From JAJEBT01 sp965214975 (GTDB lineage Bacteria > Pseudomonadota > Alphaproteobacteria > MPNO01 > UBA830): a DNA stretch of 64,000 nt. The notes under the pieces are model-generated. The model had not been told where the DNA came from. It made no database searches and saw only the letters and a list, made by a program, of their open reading frames with translations. The position numbers and the translations under genes are program-made. This document shows, piece after piece, positions 42,691 to 51,565 of this stretch (the stretch's first letter is position 1; every line of letters begins with the position of its first letter). The stretch spans positions 1,488,001-1,552,000 of the forward strand of contig OZ244055.1 of the NCBI GenBank assembly GCA_965214975.1. Reading direction: 5' to 3'.

Positions 42691-45074
42691 TCCCCGCCCG
42701 CGGGCGCCCCGGACCGGCCGAGAGCCTCGAGCACGTCCGCGGGCGCGAAGGGCTGGCGGTCGATCTGCACCCCGAGCGGACGCAGCGCGTCGTTCACGGC
42801 GCACCACAGGGCGGCGATGGCCCCGATCGTGCCCGACTCCCCGATCCCGTTGGCGCCGAGCTCGGTCTTGCCGACGGGCGTCTCCACGTGGGCGATGCTG
42901 ATGTCCGGCATCTCGCAGGCCATCGGCAGCAGGTAGTCCGCGAGCGTCCCGTTCAGGATCTGCCCGTGCTCGTCGTACAGAAGATGCTCGTAGAGCGCGT
43001 TCCCGATTCCCTGGACGATGCCTCCCCGGAGCTGCTCGTCGACGAGCAGCGGGTTGATGACGCGGCCGCAGTCGTCCGCAACCCACCAGCCCAGAATCCT
43101 GACGAAGCCGGTCTCGATGTCGATCTCGACATGCGCCCCCTGCACGCCGTTCGCCACGTAGTAGTCCACGGGCGGCACGTGGTGCCGGGTCGCCACGAGC
43201 TCGGGCTGGACGCCGGGCGGAAGCGTGTCCTGCCTGAAATGCCCGATCCTGGCGAGCTCCGCGAGATCCATGCGCGCCTCGCCGGTTCCGGCGTCGCGGA
43301 TCTCGCCGTCCGCGAGCGCGAGGCGCTCCGCCGAGGTCTGGAGGACCGACGCAGCAAGATCCAGGATCCCCTCCCGGAGCGCCCGCCCGGCCTGCAGCGC
43401 CGCCTCTCCGCCGATCGCCATGCCGCGCGAGGCCCACGCTCCGCCCCCGTAGGGCGTCACCGCGCTGTCGCCCGCGACGACGTCGATGTCCTCCATCCCG
43501 AGGCCGAGCTGTTCGGCGACGACCTGGGCGACCGCGGCCAGCGTTCCCTGTCCCTGGTCCGTGACGCTGGTCAGGCAGCGCACGACGCCGGACGGCTCCA
43601 GCTTGACCGTGCAGCCGTCCTGGGTCGACACCCGCGCGCCCGAGGGCCCGTAGTATCCCGGGCCGAAGGCCGCGGCCTCCACGAAGGCGGCGACCCCGAC
43701 GCCGCGCACGACGCCGCGCCGGCGCAGGCGTTCCTGCTCCGCCCGCAGGGCCGGGTAGTCCATGATCCCGACGCAGGATTCGAGGCACCGGCGCATCGAC
43801 ATGCGCGCCGCCTTGTAGCCGCCGACGGTCGTCAGCGGATAGTCCTCCTCGGCATGGAAGTTCCGCCGCCGGAACTCCACGGGATCGATCCCCGCCGCCG
43901 CGGCCGCCTGGTCGACCAGCAGCTCCGTGACGGCGCAGCCGATCGGAACGCCGACGCCCCGGAACATCCCGACGATGCCCTTGTTGACGTAGGCCGCCCG
44001 CATCCGGCCTCGATAGTCGGACAGGCGGTAGGGCGCGCCCGCGCTCGCGACCACCATCATGCCCTCGGCCAGGCCGAACCGGACATAGGCCGTGTAGGGT
44101 CCGACCGACAGGACGTCGTCCACCTCGAGAGCCACGGCCCTGCCGTCGGCGTCGATTCCCATGCGCGCCGTGACGACGTGATCCCGGGTCTGGCAATCGG
44201 AAGCGAAGGCCTCGAGCCGGTCGGCCGCGAACTTGACCGGACGCCCGAGCAGCCGGGCGACGGCGACGACCGCGAGCTCGTCGCCGTGGACGTTGATCTT
44301 GAGCCCGAACCCCCCGCCGACGTCCGGCGTGACGACCCGCACCCTGTGTTCGGGAACGCCGAGATGGCGGCTGTAGACGTCCTGCATCTGGAAGGGGGAC
44401 TGGTGGGACTGGTGCACGACGAGGCGCTCCTCGACGGGATCCCAGTCGGCGATGACGGCGCGTCCCTCGAGCGTCACGGCGGCATGCCGTCCGAAGACGA
44501 ACCGCTGCTCCGCGACATGCGCCGCGCCCGCGAGCGCGGCTCCCGCGTCGCCGACCGCCGTCTCGTGCTCGAAGCACAGATTGTCCCCGAGTTCGGGGTG
44601 GATGACCGGACCGTCCGAAGACAGCGCCGCCTCCATGTCGGTGACGACCGGCAGTTCCTCCCACTCGACGGCGACGAGCTCGGCCGCGTCCTCCGCCTCG
44701 GCACGGGTCTCGGCGACCACCGCCGCCACGGGTTCGCCCTGGAAGCAGGCCCGGTCGACCGCCATGGGGTGCTGGACGGCGGACTTGTGGCCCGGTCTGT
44801 GGGCGGCCACCGCGTGCATGGGCCTGCAGACCCCGGACACGTCCCTGCCCGTCACGACGCGGACGACGCCGGGCAGGGCCGACGCTTCCGCCGCGTCGAT
44901 GCCGAGGATCCGCGCGTGGCCATAGGGACTGCGGACGAACGCCACATGCAGCATGCCGGGAACCGAGAGATCGTCGGTGTAGCGCCCGCGGCCGTGAACC
45001 AGGCGGCGCACGCCGGGGCGCGGAACGCGCTTTCCGACGAGAGAGCCGGGAACGCCGCCTTCCGGCGCGTTCAC
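42666..45074 (-). CDS. xanthine-dehydrogenase-family molybdenum-binding subunit
   Basis: An 802-residue large subunit of the CO-dehydrogenase/aldehyde-oxidase type: hammerhead start (RRLVHGRGRYTDDLSVPGM), cofactor-binding DVGGGFGLKINVH, GMFRGVGVPIGCAV, TDQGQGTLAAV and the catalytic glutamate in GANGIGESGTIG near the C terminus. It hydroxylates an aldehyde or aromatic N-heterocycle. GTG at 45074 overlaps the [2Fe-2S] subunit stop (GTGA). The usual FAD subunit is absent; cytochrome-linked two-subunit enzymes (isoquinoline 1-oxidoreductase or nicotinate hydroxylase NicAB types) do work without it. No cytochrome gene is adjacent. Confidence 0.9.
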   Translation of the reverse strand: MNAPEGGVPGSLVGKRVPRPGVRRLVHGRGRYTDDLSVPGMLHVAFVRSPYGHARILGIDAAEASALPGVVRVVTGRDVSGVCRPMHAVAAHRPGHKSAVQHPMAVDRACFQGEPVAAVVAETRAEAEDAAELVAVEWEELPVVTDMEAALSSDGPVIHPELGDNLCFEHETAVGDAGAALAGAAHVAEQRFVFGRHAAVTLEGRAVIADWDPVEERLVVHQSHQSPFQMQDVYSRHLGVPEHRVRVVTPDVGGGFGLKINVHGDELAVVAVARLLGRPVKFAADRLEAFASDCQTRDHVVTARMGIDADGRAVALEVDDVLSVGPYTAYVRFGLAEGMMVVASAGAPYRLSDYRGRMRAAYVNKGIVGMFRGVGVPIGCAVTELLVDQAAAAAGIDPVEFRRRNFHAEEDYPLTTVGGYKAARMSMRRCLESCVGIMDYPALRAEQERLRRRGVVRGVGVAAFVEAAAFGPGYYGPSGARVSTQDGCTVKLEPSGVVRCLTSVTDQGQGTLAAVAQVVAEQLGLGMEDIDVVAGDSAVTPYGGGAWASRGMAIGGEAALQAGRALREGILDLAASVLQTSAERLALADGEIRDAGTGEARMDLAELARIGHFRQDTLPPGVQPELVATRHHVPPVDYYVANGVQGAHVEIDIETGFVRILGWWVADDCGRVINPLLVDEQLRGGIVQGIGNALYEHLLYDEHGQILNGTLADYLLPMACEMPDISIAHVETPVGKTELGANGIGESGTIGAIAALWCAVNDALRPLGVQIDRQPFAPADVLEALGRSGAPAGGDQAPESPM

Positions 45075-45556
45075 GACGCCGCCCGCGCCTTCATCGCGGC
45101 CTCGACCGCATCGACGATCGCCTGGTAGCCCGTGCACCGGCACAGATTGCCGGACAGATGGTCGCGGATCTCCCCGCGGTCGGGCACGCCGCCGGCCTGC
45201 ACGAGCTCCGCGGCCGTGACCACCATGCCCGGCGTGCAGAAGCCGCACTGCGCGGCGTTGCGCTCCTCGAACTCGCGCTGGAGATCGGCGACCTCGCCGG
45301 AGCGCGACAGGCCCTCGACGGTGACCACGTCGGCTCCGTCCGCCTGCACGGCGAGCATGAGGCAGCCTCTCACCGCAACCCCGTCCACTCTCACCGTGCA
45401 GGCGCCGCACACGCCGTGCTCGCAGCCGAGATGCGTGCCCGTCAGGTCGAGATCGAGGCGGAGAAAGTCCACGAGGTGGCGGCGCACCGGAACCGTCCGC
45501 GCGACCGGAACCCCGTTGACGCGGAGCGCGACCGCCACTGTTTCCTCCTCGGACAT
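45071..45556 (-). CDS. [2Fe-2S] subunit of molybdenum hydroxylase
   Basis: A 161-residue two-cluster protein: C45-x4-C50-x2-C53-x11-C65 (plant-type ferredoxin domain) and C104-x2-C107 with C139-x-C141 (C-terminal domain, CGFCTPGM and LCRCTGYQ). It carries electrons out of the molybdenum subunit encoded just downstream. It is first in a two-gene minus-strand operon and divergent from the alpha/beta hydrolase gene. Confidence 0.93.
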   Translation of the reverse strand: MSEEETVAVALRVNGVPVARTVPVRRHLVDFLRLDLDLTGTHLGCEHGVCGACTVRVDGVAVRGCLMLAVQADGADVVTVEGLSRSGEVADLQREFEERNAAQCGFCTPGMVVTAAELVQAGGVPDRGEIRDHLSGNLCRCTGYQAIVDAVEAAMKARAAS

Positions 45557-45695
45557 CGGGGCATTCTGTCACCCTCCCGGAGACCGGTCAAAATCCGGCG
45601 GACGCACGGGAGCGGATCGCGGCCGGACCGAAAACCCGCTATACGAACGCGAAGAGGCGGCGTCCGGGGCGCCGCCGGGAACGGGGGAGACGGAC

Positions 45696-46586
45696 ATGGG
45701 GCACGTCACGGCCGACGACGGTGTCGGGCTCCACTACGAGGAAGCCGGAAGCGGCACGCCGATCGTGTTCGTCCACGAGTTCGGCGGCGACCTCCGGTCG
45801 TGGGAGCCGCAGATGCGCCGGTTCTCGCGCAGCCACCGCTGCATCGCGTTCAACGCCCGGGGCTATCCGCCGTCGGACGTGCCGGAGGATCCGGAAGCCT
45901 ACGGCCAGGATCGCGCGCGCGACGACGTGCGCTCGGTTCTCGACGGGCTGGGCATCGGGAAGGCCCACGTGCACGGGCTGTCCATGGGCGGCTTCGCGAC
46001 GCTTCATTTCGGGCTCGCCTATCCCGAACGCTGCCTGTCGCTGGTCGTCGCGGGCTGCGGCTACGGAGCCGGAGCGGAGGTGCGCGAGCGCTTCCGCCGC
46101 GAGACCGAGGAGGTGGCGGCGCGGATCGAGACCGAGACCATGGAGACCTTCGGGCGGACGTACTCCCGGGGGCCCGCGCGCGTCCAGTTCCTGAACAAGG
46201 ATCCGCGCGGCTGGCAGGAATTCGAGAACCAGCTCCGCGAGCACTCCAGCGCCGGTTCCGCCACCACGCTGCGCCGGGTGCAGGGCCGCCGCCCGTCGCT
46301 CTACGATCTCGAGGACCGGCTGCGCGCGCTCGCCGTTCCGACGCTGATCGTCAACGGAGACGAGGACGAACCCTGCCTCGACGCCGGGCTGTTCCTCAAG
46401 CGGACGATCCGGTCGGCGGCGCTGGTTCTCCTGCCCCGGTCCGGACATCTGTGCAATCTCGAGGAACCCGAACACTACAACCGGTTCTGCGCCGAATTCA
46501 TGAGCCTCGTCGAGGGCGGGCGCTGGGAGGAACGCGACCCGCGCTCGATCTCCTCGTCCATCCTCTCGACCGACGAGGGGACGTGA
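45696..46586 (+). CDS. alpha/beta hydrolase
   Basis: A 296-residue alpha/beta-hydrolase fold. The oxyanion strand is IVFVHEFGGDLRSW (23-36), the nucleophile Ser96 in HGLSMGGFA, the acid in VNGDEDEPC and the base histidine in RSGHLCNLEEP. Similar proteins include 3-oxoadipate enol-lactonases and esterases; the cap region does not fix a substrate. ATG at 45696 has GGGGGAGA upstream. Two adjoining hairpins follow the stop codon. Confidence 0.85.
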   Translation: MGHVTADDGVGLHYEEAGSGTPIVFVHEFGGDLRSWEPQMRRFSRSHRCIAFNARGYPPSDVPEDPEAYGQDRARDDVRSVLDGLGIGKAHVHGLSMGGFATLHFGLAYPERCLSLVVAGCGYGAGAEVRERFRRETEEVAARIETETMETFGRTYSRGPARVQFLNKDPRGWQEFENQLREHSSAGSATTLRRVQGRRPSLYDLEDRLRALAVPTLIVNGDEDEPCLDAGLFLKRTIRSAALVLLPRSGHLCNLEEPEHYNRFCAEFMSLVEGGRWEERDPRSISSSILSTDEGT

Positions 46587-46596
46587 GCGGAGGGGC

Positions 46597-46647
46597 GGTC
46601 CGGGCCCGTCGGTCCTCCCGGACCGGCGGAACGGCGCCGGTTCCGCC
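46597..46647 (+). terminator. two tandem hairpins after the alpha/beta hydrolase gene
   Basis: Hairpin one has arms ggtccggg (46597-46604) and cccggacc (46617-46624). Hairpin two follows at once, with arms ggcggaac (46625-46632) and gttccgcc (46640-46647). They begin 11 bases after the stop. No T-run follows, so termination is only likely, not certain. Confidence 0.45.
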
Positions 46648-47064
46648 CGACCACGCCCCGTTGCGAGTGCGGGCCTCGCGTTTCCCGTTCGGCCCGGGGA
46701 GCGGCTCCGGAAACGTCCCGGCGGGCCCGACGACGCGATCGCGCATCCATGCGATCGATTCGGGCCGGTTTCCCGTCGTCGCGGCCGTCTACAAGGCGCG
46801 AACGGACGATCCTGCCCGCCTTCTCCCCGACGACCGCCAGCCGGCCTTCCCTGTGGGCGCCGGAAGGTCGGGGCGTTCGCGCGTGCCCGCGCAGCCGTCG
46901 GAATCCCCTTGCAGGACCAGCGCCTCCTCGCCCGACGCGTCAGGCACGCGCTCCAGCCGTTCCCGAAGACGGTCGCGCTCGCGAAGGTTCAGGTCTCCGC
47001 GAAACGGCGTTCCCCGCGACGGCCGGGCCGCTTCCCGGAACGACCGACGCGGAACGGCATCCGG
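46648..47064. other. 417-base convergent gap without a gene
   Basis: Between the tandem hairpins and the end of the ornithine-cyclodeaminase-family gene. Frames crossing it are arginine/proline-rich and match no family on either strand. No repeat or RNA gene was recognised. Confidence 0.55.
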
Positions 47065-48126
47065 CTAACCCAGGCCGTACCGCTCGCTCGCCAGCCATTC
47101 CCGCGGGATGACCCGGTTCGAGCCGGCCTTCACGACCTTCTCGTAGACGATCGCGCCGGCCGCGGCGAACTGCATCGCCAGACCGGTGTTGCTCTTGTAG
47201 TAGACGATGTTGTCCGGACGCGATTCGGCGACGGCGCGACCGGCGACGAGGTCCGAGAGCAGGTGGACGCGATCCCGGCGGATCCTCCCCGTTTCGAGAT
47301 GCTCGAGCAGCTCGACCTGGTTGTTGGCCCGGACGCTGGCCCAGTCGTTGATGACGATGTCCGACGCCCGCAGAAAGGTCTCCGCGTCCACCTCCCTTCG
47401 CGTGACCGTCGCGTCCGAATTGGCGATCGACATGACCACCTGCCCCTCCTCCAGCCATTCCCCGAGGACCACGGGCACCGTCGAGCTGGTCGTGCTGCAC
47501 ACGATGTCGGCCCCGTCGACGGCGGACCGGGCGTCCGCCGCCGCGACCACCTCGACCCCGGATCCCGCATGCTCGTCCACGAAGGCGGAGAGGTGGCCCG
47601 GGTCGGGGCTGAAAACGCGCACCCGCTCGATGGGGCGGACATGCCGAAGCGCCTCGAAATGGGAGCGGGCCTGCCTGCCGGTCCCCAGCAGGGCGAGTTC
47701 CCGCGCGTCGGGGCGGGCGATCCGGTCGATCGCCACCGCCGACGTCGCGCCGACCCGCATGCCGCTCACGTGGGATTCCTGAAGAAAGGCCACCGGCTCC
47801 GCCGTCCGGATGTCGTAGAGGATCACCACCGACCAGTTGAACGGCTCCGGATTGCGCAGCGAGCGGCGTCCGCGGTCGTAGCCCGAGTCGTCGACCACGT
47901 GGCTTCCGGCGCGCACGCAGGCGAGGCCCGCGCTCGGCGCCGCCCCGACATGGACGTTGGCGTAGTAGCTCCGGCCCGGCTCGCCCGAATCGGCGACGTA
48001 GCGGACGCGCGGCAGGCTGACCGCGCGGCCGTCGGCGAAGTCCCGGAAACAGGTGCGCATCGCCTCGATGCATTCGGGCATCGACAGATGACGGCGGGCG
48101 TCCTGGTCGGTGATCACGATCGGCAT
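47065..48126 (-). CDS. ornithine cyclodeaminase/mu-crystallin family protein
   Basis: A 353-residue OCD-family protein. The dinucleotide-binding segment is LALLGTGRQARSHFEAL; MRTCFRDFADGRAVSLPRV, ESHVSGMRVGATSAVA and STTSSTVPVV are typical. Family members deaminate ornithine to proline, reduce cyclic imines or dehydrogenate N-substituted amino acids with NAD(P). It is the last gene of the tctC-tctA-tctB operon, 11 bases after tctB, so its substrate may be what the transporter imports, perhaps an amino or imino acid (inference). Confidence 0.85.
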   Translation of the reverse strand: MPIVITDQDARRHLSMPECIEAMRTCFRDFADGRAVSLPRVRYVADSGEPGRSYYANVHVGAAPSAGLACVRAGSHVVDDSGYDRGRRSLRNPEPFNWSVVILYDIRTAEPVAFLQESHVSGMRVGATSAVAIDRIARPDARELALLGTGRQARSHFEALRHVRPIERVRVFSPDPGHLSAFVDEHAGSGVEVVAAADARSAVDGADIVCSTTSSTVPVVLGEWLEEGQVVMSIANSDATVTRREVDAETFLRASDIVINDWASVRANNQVELLEHLETGRIRRDRVHLLSDLVAGRAVAESRPDNIVYYKSNTGLAMQFAAAGAIVYEKVVKAGSNRVIPREWLASERYGLG

Positions 48127-48137
48127 CCGGCCTCCCC

Positions 48138-48620
48138 TCAGAACTGGCCCCCGAAGACCCAGCCTTCGAAGACCCGGTAGCGCAGAAGCCGCTCGAACAC
48201 GAGCCAGACGACCACGGCAACCGCGGCGGCGGTGAGGACGGAGCGGCGCCACGGCATCCGCCCCTGAAGGCGCATGAAGGCCAGGGTGTAGACCGGCACC
48301 GCGACGATGAAGCCGACGACGGCGACGAGACCCACGAAACCGGCCGTCCACAGGCAGGCGACGGCCGGCGAGAGCGCGGGCGCCTCCGCCTCGTCTCCGG
48401 ACGAGCTGTCGAGCGGGCGCCCGGACAGGATGCCGTGCAGAACGCGGCCCGCGCGGCTTTTCGTGTGGGCGACGAGATCGAGAAGCGACAGCGCGACGGC
48501 CGTCCAGCCGATGAGCGCGGGAACGACGTGCCCCCGGCCGTCGTAGGCGTGGCTCCACGCGAGGAAGCCCGCCGCGAGCAGAAGAACCAGCGTCGACGGA
48601 AGGGCGCGACGGACGTTCAC
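48138..48620 (-). CDS. tctB: tripartite tricarboxylate transporter small subunit TctB
   Basis: A 160-residue protein with four predicted membrane segments (about 8-25, 34-48, 87-110, 125-145), the TctB layout. It starts with GTG at 48620 inside the tctA stop (GTGA). It forms the membrane part of the TTT carrier with TctA. Confidence 0.85.
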   Translation of the reverse strand: MNVRRALPSTLVLLLAAGFLAWSHAYDGRGHVVPALIGWTAVALSLLDLVAHTKSRAGRVLHGILSGRPLDSSSGDEAEAPALSPAVACLWTAGFVGLVAVVGFIVAVPVYTLAFMRLQGRMPWRRSVLTAAAVAVVVWLVFERLLRYRVFEGWVFGGQF

Positions 48621-50122
48621 GCCCCCGCCTCCCGGCCGGCGCGGCGCGTGGCCAGCGCGTATCGGAGCGCCGGCAGCAGCAGGCAGAACACCGTCACGAC
48701 GAACAGCGCGAGCGAGATCTCCCGGACGAAGAACACCGTCCAGTTCCCGTCCGCCATCGCGATCGACTGGTGGAAGCTGCGTTCGGCGAGCTCGCCGAGA
48801 ACCAGCGCGATGACCAGCGTGATTCGGGGAAAACCGAAGCGGATCATCAGGTAGCCGACGATTCCGAAGGCCGCGGCGAGCAGGACGTCCCCGAACTCTC
48901 CCTTGAGCGCGTAGGTGCCGACGAGCGCGACCGAAACCACGGCCGGCACCAGGACGTTGACGTCGACGAGCGTGATCATCGACAGCTGGCGGGTCACCAT
49001 GAGCCCGAACAGCGAGGCCAGAACCGTGGAGGCGGTGAGCGCGAGGACGATGCTGATCACCACCTCCTGCTCCTCGATCAGCAGCATCGGTCCCGGCTCG
49101 ATTCCGTGCAGGATCAGGACGCCGAGGAAAATCGCGGATTCGGCGCTGCCGGGAATGCCGAACGACAGGGTCGGGATGAGGGATCCGCCGTCCTTCGCGT
49201 TGTTGGCGGATTCGGGGGCGATCACCCCCTTGATGTTGCCCTGGCCGAAGGTGTCCCTGTCCTTCGCCGTCTGCACGGTCGCCGTGTAGGCGAGAAACGA
49301 CGCGACCGTCCCCCCGACGCCCGGCAGCGCGCCGATGAAGGTTCCGATCGCCGAGCCGCGCAGCAGGATGCCCCAGTGGCGGTACACCGCGACGACGCCG
49401 GCGAACACCCCGGTGATTCCCGACGGCGAGGTCCGCGACGCCACCGTGCCGCCCCGGACCGAGAGGTTGATCATCTCCGACAGCGCGAACAGCCCGACCA
49501 GGGCCGGCACCAGGGGTACGCCGTCGTAGAGATACTCGACCCCGGCGGTGAAGCGGTATCCGCCGTCCATCGCGTCGTAGCCGACGAGCGCCAGCATCAG
49601 CCCGAACAGCGCGCTGATCAGCCCGCGCAGGAACGCGCCGCCCGTCGAGACCGCGATCGCGGACAGGCCGAGCATGGCCAGCATGAAGAACTCGGGCGGC
49701 CCGAAGGACAGCACGATCTCCTTGGCGAGCGGGATGATCGCGATCAGCGTGAAGATCCCGACCAGTCCGCCGGTCGACGACGCCGCCGCCGCGGCGCCGA
49801 TCGCCATCCCGCCCCTGCCCTGGCGGGCGAGCGGATAGCCGTCGAAACAGGTCGCCGCGTTGGGCGCGATGCCGGGGGTGTTGAGCAGGATCGCCGAAAC
49901 CGAGCCGCCGAAGGAGGTCGCGCCCATCACCCCGCCGATCATGGTGATCGCGAGCCACGGCTCCATGCCGAAGGTGAGCGGCATGAGAAGCGCGATGGCC
50001 GTCGTGCCGCCGAGCCCGGGCACGGCGCCGAAGACGAGGCCGACGAGCACGCCCAGGCACAGGTAGAGCGTGCCCTGCCACGTGAAGAGAAGGGCGAGGC
50101 CCGACCCCAGGGCCTCAAGCAC
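48617..50122 (-). CDS. tctA: tripartite tricarboxylate transporter large permease TctA
   Basis: A 501-residue, 11-12-segment membrane protein, the normal TctA length. Landmarks are VFGAVPGLGGTTAIALLMPL (N-terminal signature), GSVSAILLNTPGIAPNAATC, GALPGVGGTVASFLAY and ESANNAKDGGSLIPTL. It performs proton-coupled uptake with TctB and the binding protein TctC, encoded 39 bases upstream. The substrate class is carboxylates in general. Confidence 0.93.
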   Translation of the reverse strand: MLEALGSGLALLFTWQGTLYLCLGVLVGLVFGAVPGLGGTTAIALLMPLTFGMEPWLAITMIGGVMGATSFGGSVSAILLNTPGIAPNAATCFDGYPLARQGRGGMAIGAAAAASSTGGLVGIFTLIAIIPLAKEIVLSFGPPEFFMLAMLGLSAIAVSTGGAFLRGLISALFGLMLALVGYDAMDGGYRFTAGVEYLYDGVPLVPALVGLFALSEMINLSVRGGTVASRTSPSGITGVFAGVVAVYRHWGILLRGSAIGTFIGALPGVGGTVASFLAYTATVQTAKDRDTFGQGNIKGVIAPESANNAKDGGSLIPTLSFGIPGSAESAIFLGVLILHGIEPGPMLLIEEQEVVISIVLALTASTVLASLFGLMVTRQLSMITLVDVNVLVPAVVSVALVGTYALKGEFGDVLLAAAFGIVGYLMIRFGFPRITLVIALVLGELAERSFHQSIAMADGNWTVFFVREISLALFVVTVFCLLLPALRYALATRRAGREAGA

Positions 50123-50161
50123 GGACGGGCCCCGTCCCGGCGCGTCGGAACCGGGCCGGCG

Positions 50162-51106
50162 TCAGCCGCCGAGCGCGGACCTGTAGGCGAGATAGAACTT
50201 GAGCACCTCGTTCACGCGCCCGCCGGTCTCGGCGGCGGTGGCGGGAAGGAACGGCCGCTTCGCGGTCTTGGCCTTGAATTCCGGGTCCGCCATCGCCTTG
50301 AGCATGGCCTGCTCGAGAATCCGCACGCGCTCGGCGGGCACGCCGGGCGGACCGCCGACCAGGCGTTCGAGCCCCATCCCCTCGAGCTCCGGGAAACCGA
50401 GCTCGCGGGCGGTGGGAACCCCGGGGAAGCTGCTGGTTTCCTCGAAGCTCGCGAGCACCCGCACGTCGCCGGCCTCGTGGTACTTCCTGACCGAGGTGAC
50501 CAGGTTGTAGAAGCCGTCCCCGTCCCCGCGGACCGCGGCGAGGATGAACTGCTTCGAGCCCTTGTATCCCGTCAGCATCCGGAACTGCAGCTTCATCACC
50601 GTCGAGGCGACGACGCTCGCCGTGTAGCCGGTCGAGCCCTGCCCGGTGGTCGTGATCTTGAAGGGGCGGCCGAGTTTCGCGAGGTCGGCGAAGGACCGGA
50701 TGCCGCTGTTCGCGCCGACCGCGAGCACGTAGGTTCCGCGGGCGAGCCGCGTGATCCAGCTGACCTTCTCGAGATCGTAGTTCACCTTCTCGCCGAGAAG
50801 AGGCGGGATCGCCATCCCCGGAATGTTGAACACGGCGATCGTGTGGCCGTCCGGGCGCGCCCGGAACAGCTGCGAGATCCCTTTGCGCCCGCCGGCCCCG
50901 GACACGTTCCTGGGCACGACGCTGACCTTCTCGGGAAGGTATTTCTCCATGTAGGGGGCGATCGCGCGAACCGTGCGGTCGAAGCCGCCGCCCGCGCTGT
51001 AGGGGATGATGAAGGTGACGTCCTTTTCCGGGAAGGCGCGGGCGGTCTCCGGGGCGCCGAGGACGAAGGCGAGCCCGGCGACGGCGGCAAGGGCGGAACG
51101 GTGCAT
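50162..51106 (-). CDS. tctC: tripartite tricarboxylate transporter substrate-binding protein TctC
   Basis: A 314-residue periplasmic binding protein. Residues 1-24 form a signal peptide with a likely cleavage after ARA, followed by FPEKDVTFIIPYSAGGGFD, the TctC/Bug hallmark. VVPRNVSGAGGRKGISQL and KITTTGQGSTGY line the usual carboxylate site. Unlike many Bug proteins it is encoded next to its own permease. It heads the tctC-tctA-tctB-OCD operon and is divergent from arsR. Confidence 0.92.
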   Translation of the reverse strand: MHRSALAAVAGLAFVLGAPETARAFPEKDVTFIIPYSAGGGFDRTVRAIAPYMEKYLPEKVSVVPRNVSGAGGRKGISQLFRARPDGHTIAVFNIPGMAIPPLLGEKVNYDLEKVSWITRLARGTYVLAVGANSGIRSFADLAKLGRPFKITTTGQGSTGYTASVVASTVMKLQFRMLTGYKGSKQFILAAVRGDGDGFYNLVTSVRKYHEAGDVRVLASFEETSSFPGVPTARELGFPELEGMGLERLVGGPPGVPAERVRILEQAMLKAMADPEFKAKTAKRPFLPATAAETGGRVNEVLKFYLAYRSALGG

Positions 51107-51196
51107 GACGGTTGCTCCTCTCTGCAGTTCGACAACCCCATTTTCACGGGGCGGCCCGGTAATTTCAAGCGAACGGCCTCGGGAAGCCTTGCGTTA

Positions 51197-51222
51197 TTTC
51201 GATTTTTCTGCCATTGTCGAAA
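51197..51222 (+). promoter_or_regulatory. inverted repeat just upstream of arsR, possible ArsR operator
   Basis: TTTCGA (51197-51202) and TCGAAA (51217-51222), 14 bases apart, in a locally AT-rich stretch ending one base before the arsR ATG. TTGCGT (51189-51194), 17 bases, CATTGT (51212-51217) is a weak promoter candidate overlapping it. ArsR proteins bind such imperfect dyads. Confidence 0.4.
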
Positions 51223-51223
51223 C

Positions 51224-51565
51224 ATGGAAATCCAGCACGCCGTCGACGCCCTGTCGGCGCTCGCCCAGGAGCGTCGCCTGAACGTGTTCCGGCTCCTCGT
51301 CAGGGAGGGGCCGGAGGGCCTTTCCGCCGGCGAGATCGCCGGCCGCGTCGGGATTCCGCCGTCGACGCTGTCGCACCATCTCGCGCAGCTCGAGCACGCC
51401 GGGCTGCTGCGGTCGTGGCGGCGGCAACGCAACGTCTTCTACGCCCTCGACTTGGAGGGCAGCCGGCGCCTCGTCGCCTTTCTCGCCGAGGACTGCTGCG
51501 GCGGACGGCCCGAGCTCTGCGGCTATCCGGCCGCGCCCGCCGAACGCGGGGCGGGGCGCGCATGA
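51224..51565 (+). CDS. arsR: ArsR-family arsenite-responsive repressor
   Basis: A 113-residue winged-helix protein with recognition helix IPPSTLSHHLAQLEHAGLL (44-62). The C-terminal cysteines 91, 92 and 99 (EDCCGGRPELCG) resemble the As(III)-binding trio of the Acidithiobacillus ferrooxidans-type ArsR, not the alpha3 CVC site of the E. coli type. As(III) binding would release DNA. The following aquaglyceroporin gene overlaps at ATGA, and that pairing supports an arsenic role. Confidence 0.88.
   Translation: MEIQHAVDALSALAQERRLNVFRLLVREGPEGLSAGEIAGRVGIPPSTLSHHLAQLEHAGLLRSWRRQRNVFYALDLEGSRRLVAFLAEDCCGGRPELCGYPAAPAERGAGRA

Noticed and set aside
46648..47064. Small genes in the gap after the alpha/beta hydrolase
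   Set aside because: Candidate frames are arginine/proline-rich, lack ribosome-binding sites and look like frames of random GC-rich sequence.
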